In this document: positions 52,639 to 61,209 of the stretch, piece by piece
Position numbering within the stretch: the first letter of the stretch is position 1
Layout: the number at the start of each line of letters is the position of its first letter
Assembly: GCA_007692585.1 (NCBI GenBank)
Contig: REBU01000078.1
Span: 33,461 to 97,460 of the forward strand
Source: Paracoccaceae bacterium
GTDB lineage: Bacteria; Pseudomonadota; Alphaproteobacteria; Rhodobacterales; Rhodobacteraceae
DNA length: 64,000 nt
Reading direction: 5' to 3'
Program-made: the position numbers and the translations under genes
Notes under the pieces: generated by a model
Seen by the model: the letters and a program-made list of their open reading frames with translations, nothing else
The model's database searches: none
Told to the model about the DNA's origin: nothing

Positions 52639-53298
52639 ATGCCCGAAATTATCTTTCCCGGCCCCGAAGGTCGCCTTGAAGGCCGCTTTCACCCCCAGCC
52701 AAAATCGGACGCCCCAATCGCGATTGTTCTGCACCCGCATCCACAGTTCGGTGGCACCATGAACAACAAGGTTGTCTACAACCTGCATTACGCGTTCTAC
52801 AAAATGGGCTTCACAGTGCTGCGCTTCAATTTTCGCGGCGTCGGACGCTCACAAGGCGAATATGATCAGGGGATCGGGGAATTATCCGATGCCGCTGCAG
52901 CCCTCGACTATGTTCAGGCGCAAAGCCAGAATGCGCGGCACTGCTGGGTTGCGGGCTTCAGTTTCGGCGCCTGGATCGGCATGCAGCTGCTGATGCGCAG
53001 ACCCGATATCACGGGCTTCATCTCGGTGTCTCCGCCGGCCAATCTCTATGATTTCAGCTTCCTTGCCCCCTGCCCGGCTTCCGGGTTGATCATCAATGGC
53101 AGCGCTGACCGCGTGGCCCCGCCGCGAGATACGAAAACGCTGGTCGGAAAGCTGCAGGAGCAGCGCGGCATCACCATTACCCATACCGAGATCGAAGGTG
53201 CTGATCACTTTTTCAAGGATGAAGATCGCCATATGCAGCCGATGCTTGGGACCGTGACCGACTACGTCACCCGCCGCCTGTCCGAAACGACGCGCTGA
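52639..53298 (+). CDS. alpha/beta hydrolase
   Basis: 219-residue single-domain hydrolase. HPHPQFGGTMNNKVV near residue 34 carries the oxyanion-region HPHP motif of the family sometimes labelled dienelactone-hydrolase-like. The nucleophile elbow is GFSFGA (Ser about residue 115), the acid is near NGSADRVAPP, and the His in EGADHFF. The substrate is unknown. It is divergent from iscR, sharing a 250-bp gap with the iron-box promoter, and lies upstream of the TetR gene. Confidence 0.85.
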   Translation: MPEIIFPGPEGRLEGRFHPQPKSDAPIAIVLHPHPQFGGTMNNKVVYNLHYAFYKMGFTVLRFNFRGVGRSQGEYDQGIGELSDAAAALDYVQAQSQNARHCWVAGFSFGAWIGMQLLMRRPDITGFISVSPPANLYDFSFLAPCPASGLIINGSADRVAPPRDTKTLVGKLQEQRGITITHTEIEGADHFFKDEDRHMQPMLGTVTDYVTRRLSETTR

Positions 53299-53342
53299 CT
53301 TTCGCCGCTTGGGTTTTCCTGCGATTTGCTTTACCTGATCCG

Positions 53343-53355
53343 TGAACGCAGTTCA
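53343..53355. promoter_or_regulatory. TetR operator, copy 1 (upstream of the tetR gene)
   Basis: TGAACGCAGTTCA is an inverted repeat TGAAC-GCA-GTTCA (7-bp arms if flanks are counted: CGTGAAC/GTTCACG) ending 12 bp before the tetR ATG. The same pattern recurs three times upstream of the pspA-like gene. Its position suggests autorepression. Confidence 0.75.
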
Positions 53356-53367
53356 CGCGAGGGCAGG

Positions 53368-53952
53368 ATGGCACGGATACCCCGAGACGACTTACGTAAG
53401 CGGCTTGTCGAAATCGCCGAGAGAACGATCCATAACGATGGCATTTCGGGGCTGCGCGCGCGCGACCTGGCGCGCGAGGCAGGCTGTGCCCTTGGTGCGA
53501 TCTACAATGTCTTTGCTGATCTGAACCAGCTCGTTCTCGCCGTGAATGGCCGGACTTTTCTGCGCCTTGGTGCCGAAGTGCGGCAAGGCGTCGATGCCTG
53601 CCCGGCAGAAAACGCGGAAGATCAGCTTGTGGCCATGGCGCTGGCCTATCGCAATTTCGCGACCGAAAATCGCAACCTGTGGCTTGCGCTTTTTGATCTT
53701 CGCCTGAGCAGCGATGATGAAGTGCCAGATTGGTATTGGCGCGAAATGGGCACCTTGTTCGAGATTATCGCCGCCCCGCTGCGCCGCCTGCAACCCGAGA
53801 CATCGCCGGAAGATCTCGACCTGTTGGTGCGGACCCTGTTTTCGGCTGTCCATGGGATTGTCCTGCTGGGCGTTGAAAAACGTATCTCCGGTGTGCCTGA
53901 TGCACGGGTCGCACAGATGCTCCGGCTCCTGATCACCAAAACAATCAGCTGA
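53368..53952 (+). CDS. TetR family transcriptional regulator
   Basis: 194 residues. N-terminal TetR domain: RKRLVEIAERTIHNDG then SGLRARDLAREAGCALGAIYNVFAD, the helix-turn-helix with the YNVF variant of the usual YxHF. The C-terminal ligand domain (NRNLWLALFDLRLSSDDEVPDWYW, ... LFSAVHGIVLLGV) is of the WHG/TetR_C-13-like kind. The ATG at 53368 is preceded by AGG at a fair distance, and the track extension overlaps operator copy 1. Four identical-pattern operators in 700 bp imply it controls itself and the pspA-yiaA pair. The ligand is unknown. Confidence 0.87.
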   Translation: MARIPRDDLRKRLVEIAERTIHNDGISGLRARDLAREAGCALGAIYNVFADLNQLVLAVNGRTFLRLGAEVRQGVDACPAENAEDQLVAMALAYRNFATENRNLWLALFDLRLSSDDEVPDWYWREMGTLFEIIAAPLRRLQPETSPEDLDLLVRTLFSAVHGIVLLGVEKRISGVPDARVAQMLRLLITKTIS

Positions 53953-53965
53953 CGTTACGTCATTT

Positions 53966-54035
53966 TGAACGTCGTTCATTTTACTATTGAACGGCGTTCA
54001 CGAATCGACTACTCCAAGGTTGTGAACGATGTTCA
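53966..54035. promoter_or_regulatory. three TetR operator copies upstream of the pspA-like gene
   Basis: TGAACGTCGTTCA (53966-53978), TGAACGGCGTTCA (53988-54000) and TGAACGATGTTCA (54023-54035) repeat the tetR-upstream palindrome with only the central bases changed. Start-to-start spacing is 22 and 35 bp. The first two are preceded by TT, giving TTGAAC, close to a -35 hexamer. The last ends 15 bp before the pspA-like ATG. This cluster should allow tight repression by several dimers. Confidence 0.8.
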
Positions 54036-54050
54036 AGAAAGGAAGTCGGA

Positions 54051-54716
54051 ATGTTTGGAACGCTCAAGACCTTGTTTGCCAGCGCCAATGCCCGCGCCGA
54101 AGAACAGCTCCGCGACAGTTACGCGCTGGACCTGATCGCCCAGAAGATCCGCGAGGCCGAGGCCGGGCAGAACGCCGCCAAGGCCACTCTCGCCGCACTG
54201 ATCCAGCGCCAACGGCTAGAGCGCAATCAATTCGATGCCCTGCAGCGGCGCATCGCTGATATGAGCCAGCGGATCGAAGCGGCGTTAGAAAAGGAGCGTA
54301 TGGACCTCGCCCAGCCTGCCGCTGAAGCGCTCGCGCGGATGGAGACTGAGGCCGAGGGTCGCGCGGCCTTGATGGAAAAGCTCGACGCCCGCATCCTGCG
54401 CCTGCGCAACGCCGTCGAGGCCGCCCATCGCAGGCTGCAGGATCTGCGCATGGGCCAGGTTCAGGCCCGCGCCATCCGGCAAGAGCGCACCGCCACTGCG
54501 CGGCTAAAAACCACTGGCCTGTCGCCGCTCGATGAGGCGCGCGATCTGATTGCCCGCGTCACAAATGAAGAAGACCCCATCGAGCGCGCCGAAATCATGG
54601 ACGAGATCAATCGCGACCTGAGCGACGAGTCACTGACCGACCGCATGAGCGCGGCCGGGATCGGTGCACCGACGCGGATCACTGCCGAAGCTGTGCTCGC
54701 GCGCTTCAAGAAATGA
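54051..54716 (+). CDS. pspA: PspA/IM30 family protein
   Basis: 221 residues, almost entirely helical with an amphipathic N-terminus (MFGTLKTLFASANARAEEQL) and long coiled coils (QRQRLERNQFDALQRRIADM; RLRNAVEAAHRRLQDLRMGQ). This is the layout of PspA/IM30/Vipp1 proteins, ESCRT-III relatives that coat and protect the inner membrane under stress. AAGGAAG precedes the ATG. No PspB/C or PspF gene is present; instead three TetR-type operators lie directly upstream and a YiaA-like gene follows. Confidence 0.85.
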   Translation: MFGTLKTLFASANARAEEQLRDSYALDLIAQKIREAEAGQNAAKATLAALIQRQRLERNQFDALQRRIADMSQRIEAALEKERMDLAQPAAEALARMETEAEGRAALMEKLDARILRLRNAVEAAHRRLQDLRMGQVQARAIRQERTATARLKTTGLSPLDEARDLIARVTNEEDPIERAEIMDEINRDLSDESLTDRMSAAGIGAPTRITAEAVLARFKK

Positions 54717-54746
54717 TCACACCCTCATATCTGAAAGGAAATCACC

Positions 54747-55022
54747 ATGACTACGCAGAACACCGACAACAGCCTGATTATCAATTTCAATCTCGCCGGG
54801 GTTATCCTGTCTTATGTTTTCCTTGGCCTGTCGCTCTGGATCAACACGGATGTCAGCCTGTCGACCAAAGGGTTCTGGGGCCTTGCTGTGGTCATGCTGA
54901 CCATGAGCCTTGTGAATTTCGTGAAATACAAATTCGATGCCCGCATCGCGTCAGAGCGTTTATCGCAGCTTGAACTGGCCAAGAACGAAAAGCTGCTCTC
55001 GGAATTCGTAGACCGGCCCTGA
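54747..55022 (+). CDS. yiaA: YiaA/YiaB family two-helix membrane protein
   Basis: 91 residues with two membrane helices (IINFNLAGVILSYVFLGLSLWI and GFWGLAVVMLTMSLVNFVKY). This is the YiaAB two-helix domain. AAAGGAA lies upstream. It follows the pspA-like gene by 30 bp in the same direction. In published comparative work YiaAB proteins are listed among PspA partners, to my memory. Function otherwise unknown. Confidence 0.82.
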   Translation: MTTQNTDNSLIINFNLAGVILSYVFLGLSLWINTDVSLSTKGFWGLAVVMLTMSLVNFVKYKFDARIASERLSQLELAKNEKLLSEFVDRP

Positions 55023-55166
55023 GCCGTTGCCAAGCCCGCGCCCGCCCTTCCACCCAAGGGCGGGATAGCTTTTGCAGCGCAGCAGAGTCGCGCCCCTGTG
55101 TCGTGAATTGCCCCGCCCCAACCCATGCGCTATGTCAGCCCGGTGACACCAGAAAGGCTCTAACCG

Positions 55167-55895
55167 ATGCTGCGCCCTGCCCGCCTCTCACTTGCGCTTG
55201 TCGCGGTCCTGTTCTCGGCCGCCTGCACCCTGGCTCCGCTGCCACCCATCCCTGCGCCCGGCACCCAACAACAACAGACCCAAGGCGCGGCCAGCACACG
55301 CGCCGATTTCAACGCGGTGGTCGCGCGCATGCAGCCTGTCGCCACACAGATCTGCCGCGAACGCAGCCCGCAACTGAATTGTGTCTTCACAGTGGTCCTC
55401 GATGACCGCCCTAATCTGCCCCCAAACGCCTTTCATACGCGCGACGAGCAGGGCCGCCCGATCATTGCCTTCACCGAAACACTGATCCGCGAATTGCGCT
55501 CTCGCGATGAAATCGCGCTGATCTTCGGCCATGAAGCCGCCCATCATATCGCCGATCACATCCCCCGTATCCAGCGCGAGGCGCGCACCGGCGCGCTTCT
55601 GGGCGGACTGGCGGCGGCGCTGGTTGGGGCAGATCCTGGCACGACACGGCAGATCATGTCGGCCACGGCGACTGTAGGCGCGCGGCGCTATTCCAAACCT
55701 TTCGAGCTGGAGGCCGACCGCATCGGCGCGCTGATTGCCGAACGCGGCGGGTTTGATGCCCTGCGCGGGGCGCAAATCTTCCGACGCATCCCCGATCCCG
55801 GCAATCAGTTTCTCGGCACCCACCCACCCAATGCCGAACGCCTGCGCGAAGTCGAACGCGCCGTGGCCCGCATCCGCGCGGGCGAACCTGTCTGA
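55167..55895 (+). CDS. M48 family lipoprotein metallopeptidase
   Basis: 242 residues with a signal peptide and lipobox LFSAAC (Cys about residue 20). The catalytic zinc site is HEAAH in IFGHEAAHHIADH (HExxH), with the third ligand Glu in FELEADRIGAL. C-terminal THPPNAERLREVERA fits the BepA/LoiP-type M48 group, which act on outer-membrane proteins. Substrate unknown. Four genes on in the same direction follow to typA. Confidence 0.9.
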   Translation: MLRPARLSLALVAVLFSAACTLAPLPPIPAPGTQQQQTQGAASTRADFNAVVARMQPVATQICRERSPQLNCVFTVVLDDRPNLPPNAFHTRDEQGRPIIAFTETLIRELRSRDEIALIFGHEAAHHIADHIPRIQREARTGALLGGLAAALVGADPGTTRQIMSATATVGARRYSKPFELEADRIGALIAERGGFDALRGAQIFRRIPDPGNQFLGTHPPNAERLREVERAVARIRAGEPV

Positions 55896-55908
55896 GAGAG
55901 GCAAACAC

Positions 55909-56238
55909 ATGCATTGGCTCTATCTTGGCGTCGCGATCTTGTTCGAGACCATCGGCACCACGGCGCTGAAAGCCAGTGACGGCATGACCCGTCTGGCCCC
56001 CGCGCTTCTCGTCGTGCTGGCCTATGCGGTGTCTTTCTGGCTGCTGGCGCTGGTCCTGCGCGTGATCCCGGTGGGGGTCGCGTATGCGATCTGGTCGGGC
56101 CTCGGAATTTGCCTGATCGCGGCGATTGGCTGGATTGGCTTCGGCCAGCGGCTTGACGCGCCAGCGCTTCTTGGGCTTGGCATGATCATCGCAGGCATTG
56201 CCGTGATCAACCTGTTCAGCAAAAGCGTGGGGCATTGA
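55909..56238 (+). CDS. small multidrug resistance (SMR/EmrE-like) transporter
   Basis: 109 residues, four membrane helices, with the conserved membrane Glu near residue 13 (AILFETIGTTALKAS) and the WSGLGICLIAAIGWIGF helix 3 of SMR proteins. Works as a proton-coupled dimer exporting cationic compounds, or guanidinium. The start ATG at 55909 is 13 bp after the peptidase stop. Directly abuts the YitT-like gene. Confidence 0.9.
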   Translation: MHWLYLGVAILFETIGTTALKASDGMTRLAPALLVVLAYAVSFWLLALVLRVIPVGVAYAIWSGLGICLIAAIGWIGFGQRLDAPALLGLGMIIAGIAVINLFSKSVGH

Positions 56239-56841
56239 ATGGCCGACCCGATCCGCCACAGCACCTTTGATGATGCGCAAGGCTTGGTCTTCGGTGCCGC
56301 GATGTGTGCCTTCGGTGTCCTGATCCTGACCGGCGCGGGGCTTGTCACGGGCCAGACCGCCGGGCTGGCCGTGCTGATTTCCTACGTCACGGGCTACAGC
56401 TTCGGCGTTGTGTTCTTCGTCATCAACCTGCCGTTCTATGCGCTGGCCTGGCTCCGTCTCGGTGCCGCCTTCACGCTCAAGACATTCCTCTCTGTCGCGT
56501 TGATTTCGGCGATCTCGCTGGCGCTGGGCGATCTGGTGCAGGTTGACCCCGCCCATCCCGCTCTGGCCGCTGTGCTATTCGGGATGGTTTCGGGCGCGGG
56601 GTTGCTCGCGATCTTCCGCCACCGCGCAAGCCTTGGCGGTGTCGGGATTGTCGCCTTCGATCTTCAGGAACGTCTCGGCTGGCGCGCGGGGCTAGTACAG
56701 CTTGGCTTTGACATCGTGCTCTTTGCCGCCGCACTGATGATCCTGCCTGCGACGCTCGTGCTGTGGTCGCTTCTGGGGGCAGCTGTGCTCAATGCCATCA
56801 TCGCGATCAACCATCGCAAGGATCTCTACATCGGGACGTGA
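56239..56841 (+). CDS. YitT family membrane protein
   Basis: 200 residues with about five helices. FGAAMCAFGVLILTGAGLVTGQTAGLAVL is the typical opening of YitT proteins (former DUF161), which have no proven role. The ATG follows the SMR stop directly with no gap, so the two are surely on one message. Confidence 0.8.
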   Translation: MADPIRHSTFDDAQGLVFGAAMCAFGVLILTGAGLVTGQTAGLAVLISYVTGYSFGVVFFVINLPFYALAWLRLGAAFTLKTFLSVALISAISLALGDLVQVDPAHPALAAVLFGMVSGAGLLAIFRHRASLGGVGIVAFDLQERLGWRAGLVQLGFDIVLFAAALMILPATLVLWSLLGAAVLNAIIAINHRKDLYIGT

Positions 56842-56915
56842 TGGCATTCAGGGGGTAGCCAGATGGGCGATAATCGTCTAATGCGGCGGCGCAGCATCCC
56901 TAAAAGGCCACGACA

Positions 56916-58736
56916 ATGACCCTTCGCAATATCGCGATCATCGCCCATGTTGACCACGGCAAGACCACATTGGTGGACGAGCTTCTGAAACAATCGGGCA
57001 CGTACCGCGACAACCAGGCGACGACCGAACGCGCCATGGACAGCAATGATCTGGAACGCGAGCGCGGGATCACCATTCTGGCCAAGGCCACTTCGGTCGA
57101 GTGGAAAGACACGCGCATCAATATCGTCGACACCCCCGGCCACGCTGATTTCGGTGGCGAGGTCGAGCGCATCCTGTCGATGGTCGACGGTGTGGTGCTG
57201 CTGGTCGATGCGGCCGAGGGCCCGATGCCGCAAACGAAATTCGTGACCTCCAAGGCGCTGGCGCTGGGGCTGCGGCCCATCGTGCTCTTGAACAAGGTCG
57301 ACAAGCCCGCAGCCGAGCCTGACCGCGCGCTCAATGAGGTCTTCGACCTGTTTGCCAATCTTGGCGCTACAGATGAACAGCTTGATTTTCCTGTGCTTTA
57401 CGCAAGCGGGATCAATGGCTGGGCCGATAAGGAGCTGGACGGCCCGCGCAAGGACATGTCGGCGCTGTTCGATCTGGTTGTCGCACATGTGCCCGCGCCC
57501 AAACAGGTCGCCGCGCGCACTGAGCCGTTTCGCATGCTGGCCACGACGCTCGGCGCGGACCCCTATCTCGGCCGCATCCTGACCGGGCGTGTCGAGGCCG
57601 GGACGCTCAAGCCCGGCGAAACGATCAAGGCGCTGTCGCGCGACGGCACCAAGTTGGAGCAATTCCGCGTGACAAAGGTTCTGGCCTTCCGCGGGCTGGC
57701 CCAGGCGCCGATTGATCAGGCCGAGGCCGGCGATATCGTGACGCTGGCCGGCATGTCGAAAGCGACAGTGGCCGATACACTCTGCGCGCTTGAGATTGAC
57801 ACCGCCCTGCCTGCGCAGCCCATCGATCCGCCCACGATTTCCGTGACCTTCGGGATCAATGATTCGCCACTGGCCGGACGCGATGGCAGCAAGGTACAAT
57901 CGCGCGTCATCCGCGAACGACTGATGCGCGAGGCAGAGGTCAATGTCGCGATCAAGGTCACCGACACTCCCGGCGGCGAGGCTTTCGAAGTGGCGGGCCG
58001 CGGTGAATTGCAGATGGGCGTGCTGATCGAGAACATGCGCCGTGAAGGGTTCGAGCTGTCGATCTCGCGCCCGCGCGTTCTGATGCGCGACGAGGGCGGC
58101 CAGCGGCTGGAGCCTATCGAGGAAGTCACGATCGACGTTGACGATGACTATACTGGCAGCGTGATCGAGAAACTGACCGGCCCACGGAAGGGCGATCTGG
58201 TCGAGATGAAGCCCGCAGGCGCAGGCAAAACACGGATCATTGCGCATGTGCCCTCGCGCGGGCTGATCGGCTATCACGGCGAATTCATGACTGACACGCG
58301 CGGTACAGGTGTCTTGAACCGCGTTTTCCACGAATGGGCCCCCTACAAGGGCCCGATTCCGGGGCGTCGTGAGGGCGTGCTGATCTCGATGGAAGATGGC
58401 ACGGCGGTGGCCTATGCGCTGTGGAACCTCGAAGATCGCGGCCGGATGTTCATCAACCCGCAAGATCCCGTCTATCAAGGAATGATCATTGGCGAGCATA
58501 GCCGCGACAATGATCTGGAAGTGAACCCGCTCAAGGGGAAGAAGCTGACCAATGTTCGGGCTTCGGGCACGGATGATGCCGTGAAGCTGACGCCTCCGGT
58601 CATCATGTCGTTGGAGCAGGCCATCGCCTATATCGACGACGACGAGCTTGTCGAGGTAACCCCTAAAGCGATCCGGTTGCGCAAGCGCTTCCTTGACCCC
58701 CATGAGCGCAAACGTCAGTCCAAGGCGAGTGCCTGA
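56916..58736 (+). CDS. typA: translational GTPase TypA/BipA
   Basis: Ribosome-associated GTPase of the EF-G family that acts in stress and 50S maturation. G1 is [10 protein letters not shown]3 is [10 protein letters not shown] and G4 is LNKVDKPAA; the C-terminal domain holds [21 protein letters not shown] and [12 protein letters not shown]. 606 residues, normal for BipA. Ends in a strong intrinsic terminator. Confidence 0.97.
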   Translation: MTLRNIAIIAHVDHGKTTLVDELLKQSGTYRDNQATTERAMDSNDLERERGITILAKATSVEWKDTRINIVDTPGHADFGGEVERILSMVDGVVLLVDAAEGPMPQTKFVTSKALALGLRPIVLLNKVDKPAAEPDRALNEVFDLFANLGATDEQLDFPVLYASGINGWADKELDGPRKDMSALFDLVVAHVPAPKQVAARTEPFRMLATTLGADPYLGRILTGRVEAGTLKPGETIKALSRDGTKLEQFRVTKVLAFRGLAQAPIDQAEAGDIVTLAGMSKATVADTLCALEIDTALPAQPIDPPTISVTFGINDSPLAGRDGSKVQSRVIRERLMREAEVNVAIKVTDTPGGEAFEVAGRGELQMGVLIENMRREGFELSISRPRVLMRDEGGQRLEPIEEVTIDVDDDYTGSVIEKLTGPRKGDLVEMKPAGAGKTRIIAHVPSRGLIGYHGEFMTDTRGTGVLNRVFHEWAPYKGPIPGRREGVLISMEDGTAVAYALWNLEDRGRMFINPQDPVYQGMIIGEHSRDNDLEVNPLKGKKLTNVRASGTDDAVKLTPPVIMSLEQAIAYIDDDELVEVTPKAIRLRKRFLDPHERKRQSKASA

Positions 58737-58744
58737 CACCTCTC

Positions 58745-58770
58745 GCGGCGCGTATCACGCGCCGCTTTTT
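58745..58770 (+). terminator. intrinsic terminator after typA
   Basis: GCGGCGCG pairs with CGCGCCGC across a TATCA loop, followed by TTTTT. Eight GC-rich base pairs and a T-tract 9 bp after the typA stop form a textbook Rho-independent terminator. Confidence 0.92.
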
Positions 58771-59035
58771 CTTGGTTCAACGGGTGTTTGAAGCTTGGCT
58801 TGAGGTTTCAGTTCGTCCGCGTGACGACATAGAGAGGTCAGAAACTCTGATCGACGTGCCAACGGCGCTTTTCCTTTGCTTCGTATAGCTCTTGCTGGCA
58901 CATCTGTACGATGTTGTGTCGTCTTTTTGTCGCCCCCGATGGATGTATGTCCTCTGTGGCACCCGAATCCCTGGCATAAGAACCATACCGGCAGGCCAAA
59001 TCGAGGAATTCGCGCCTGTCCTGACGGTCAATAAG
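58771..59035. other. non-coding gap between typA and the fliM-like gene
   Basis: About 265 bp with no supported gene. A minus-strand ORF (58777-59106) lacks family motifs and runs across the end of the fliM-like gene; I treat it as a shadow. Base composition is slightly more AT-rich than the flanks. No RNA structure is obvious apart from the typA terminator. Confidence 0.5.
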
Positions 59036-60283
59036 TCATGTTTCGGCGTCCGGGTCGATTTCACCAAAGCCCTGGTCGAACGAGAACGGTGCGGGCTCCA
59101 TATCAAATCCCTCGGACGATTCGTCTTCAGGACTCAATGGTTGCGCCATGCCTTGCTCTGGCTCATCCAGAGCAAAGGCTTCGGGGAATGGATCTGCCAT
59201 GCTGCCCGGCTGCAGGCTGTGATCTTCGCCGAAGCGCTTTTGCATGACGGAGCCGATATCAGATTCCGGCACGAAGGCCGCCTGCGGTGCCGCGAATGGA
59301 ATGATTTGGGCAGGCAGCGCAAGTTGCTTTGCACTTGCGCCCATCATGTCGTTCAGCACCCCTGGATCGGCTGTCAGCCGGACAGCGCGCTGTCCGCGCG
59401 CCTGCCCAAGCCGTCCGATCCCGAGCGGTTCATGCGTGATGCTTTCCAGAACCAGCGTTTCAAGCGCAGATTCAGGCAGGCGCAGGACATCACCGGGTCG
59501 AAGGCGCAACGCCTCGGTCAAGGTGATCTGGACACGCCCCAGCGTCGCTTTCACGACAACTTCACTACTGCCAACCGCGACCTGCAACCGTTCCTGCCAG
59601 TCACGTTCCTCGGCTTCGGCCTGGTCGATGTCGTTTGGAGCGGCCTTGCCCGCCACCGGTTCGGGCACGATCAGGTACCAATCCCCCTCTTTCGCGCCAA
59701 AGCCAAGACTTACCCGCAGATGAATGATGTGAAATTGCCCTTCGTCCAGCATCAGACCCAAGGGACGCGGGTCGTCGAGATAGGAGCCGTAAACATAGCC
59801 CGTGACAACCTCGCCTTGCGGCAACTCCGCGCATCGCTGATCAACACGGCGCAAGAACGCGTCGATCATGGGGGCCATCAGGGCGGCATCGGTCCGGGTT
59901 GGTTTGCGTTTCGGTGGCATAAATGTATCCACGCGCCCGGTAGTCTGCGCTTCAATCATACCGGCCATGACCACAGGGCAAGCGACCACCAGCCCCATAG
60001 CCTCACCGCGCCCTTCGAGAATCGCAAGAAAGACGCCCGGTTCGATCATGTCCAGAACTTCTGCCAGCGCCGCCTGTCGGGACGAGACATTCTGCACTAC
60101 GCCATCCAGCCCTGGACAATCCGCCGCCATGCGCCCGAAAGCCACACGCAGGGCAGCGCCAAATGCAGCCTGATCCTGCTCAGCGCGGATGCGATGCCTG
60201 CGGGCCATGGCTTGCAGCGCGCTGTCACGCTGCACTTCTGGACCGGGGTCTGATCTGATCTCTGCTTCTGCCTGTTCTGTCAT
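59036..60283 (-). CDS. FliM/FliN (SpoA) domain flagellar switch-type protein
   Basis: 415 residues. The N-terminal two-thirds match the FliM middle domain loosely (VFLAILEGRGEAMGLVVACP, AALMAPMIDAFLRRVDQ). The SpoA/FliN-type C-terminal beta fold is near residues 240-310 (LQVAVGSSEVVVKATLGRVQITLTEALRLRPGDVLRLPESA). The tail is acidic and disordered. It sits alone, without other flagellar genes. It could be a switch protein for a separate flagellar cluster or a diverged paralogue. Start trimmed to 60283. Confidence 0.7.
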   Translation of the reverse strand: MTEQAEAEIRSDPGPEVQRDSALQAMARRHRIRAEQDQAAFGAALRVAFGRMAADCPGLDGVVQNVSSRQAALAEVLDMIEPGVFLAILEGRGEAMGLVVACPVVMAGMIEAQTTGRVDTFMPPKRKPTRTDAALMAPMIDAFLRRVDQRCAELPQGEVVTGYVYGSYLDDPRPLGLMLDEGQFHIIHLRVSLGFGAKEGDWYLIVPEPVAGKAAPNDIDQAEAEERDWQERLQVAVGSSEVVVKATLGRVQITLTEALRLRPGDVLRLPESALETLVLESITHEPLGIGRLGQARGQRAVRLTADPGVLNDMMGASAKQLALPAQIIPFAAPQAAFVPESDIGSVMQKRFGEDHSLQPGSMADPFPEAFALDEPEQGMAQPLSPEDESSEGFDMEPAPFSFDQGFGEIDPDAET

Positions 60284-60355
60284 CGCCTTGCCACCCGACT
60301 TGGCCCCCAACTTGCCTCAAAAGGGTTAGCAAAGCCTGAAGACGTTAGCATTAAT

Positions 60356-60973
60356 TCAAATCTGGCAGGCCGGGACAGCGCGTGTGAAGTTCGCGATATC
60401 TTCGCGCTTGCTGGCATTGCGCATCGGCGGCCAGTCTCTGGCCACGCCGCCCCAGTTGCCGCGCGTGCCCACCACGACCTGATCGCGCGCGACCGCCTGT
60501 GCGGCGATGCGCGATGCACAACGCAAATTGGTCGGTCCGTCATAGAGCCCCTTTGGATGGGACAGATCGCAGCCGTAAAACCGCGCGGAGGTCGGCCAGA
60601 TCTGCAACAAGCCACGATATCGCCCGCCTGCGCCTGCTGCATCAGCCCGCCAGGTGCTTTCATAACCGGCAAGCCCTGAAAACAATGCTGTCCAGAACGC
60701 CTTGCGGCCTTCAACATCCGCAGTCCTGTATCCGGGGCAGAATGTGTCGATATCCTTGGGCACAGTCTCGACAAGTGCACGGCCCTCATCTTCCATTGCC
60801 GCGAATTTCGCAGCTGTCCAGAGTTCCGCCTCCGGGCGATGATCCCAACGGGTCGGAATGTCGATACTGTGAGCCGAGCTGTCGGGGGACTTAGGCGCGG
60901 ATAAGCTGCATCCTGCCGTCAAGGACAGGACAACCGCCGCGATCGCGGAAACGAAAGGCGTGGAACGAGACAT
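60356..60973 (-). CDS. lysozyme-like (SLT) transglycosylase lipoprotein
   Basis: 205 residues with a lipobox (SLTAGC, Cys about residue 22). The soluble part contains GLAGYESTWRADAAGAGGRYRGLLQIWP, where the ES motif gives the catalytic Glu of lytic transglycosylases, and GLYDGPTNLRCASRIAAQ later. It probably cleaves peptidoglycan in the periplasm. Start MSRSTPFVSA at 60973 puts the signal peptide at the N-terminus. Confidence 0.8.
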   Translation of the reverse strand: MSRSTPFVSAIAAVVLSLTAGCSLSAPKSPDSSAHSIDIPTRWDHRPEAELWTAAKFAAMEDEGRALVETVPKDIDTFCPGYRTADVEGRKAFWTALFSGLAGYESTWRADAAGAGGRYRGLLQIWPTSARFYGCDLSHPKGLYDGPTNLRCASRIAAQAVARDQVVVGTRGNWGGVARDWPPMRNASKREDIANFTRAVPACQI

Positions 60974-61209
60974 CGATTTTCCAAGAGTGGCGCCGCGCCA
61001 ATCTGCGCTGCAGTGCGGCATTGCCCGCGAATCATGCCTTCTGGCAATTCCCCCGGCCCCGCAGGCCCGATTTCAGGCGAGTTATCGCTCAAAACTGGTT
61101 GCAACGATATCGCGGGCCGTCACCTCCGCGCGGCGCAGGCGGGCGCAAAGCTCTTGCGAGCGCGAAGCGGCTGACCTAGTAACCCAAGGGAGTGAAACAG
61201 AGGTGACGC

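Noticed and set aside
56826-58739. 637-residue minus-strand ORF
   Set aside because: Full antisense to typA, which has all its motifs; shadow from GC bias.
58777-59106. 109-residue minus-strand ORF
   Set aside because: Overlaps the end of the fliM-like gene in another frame; composition not gene-like.
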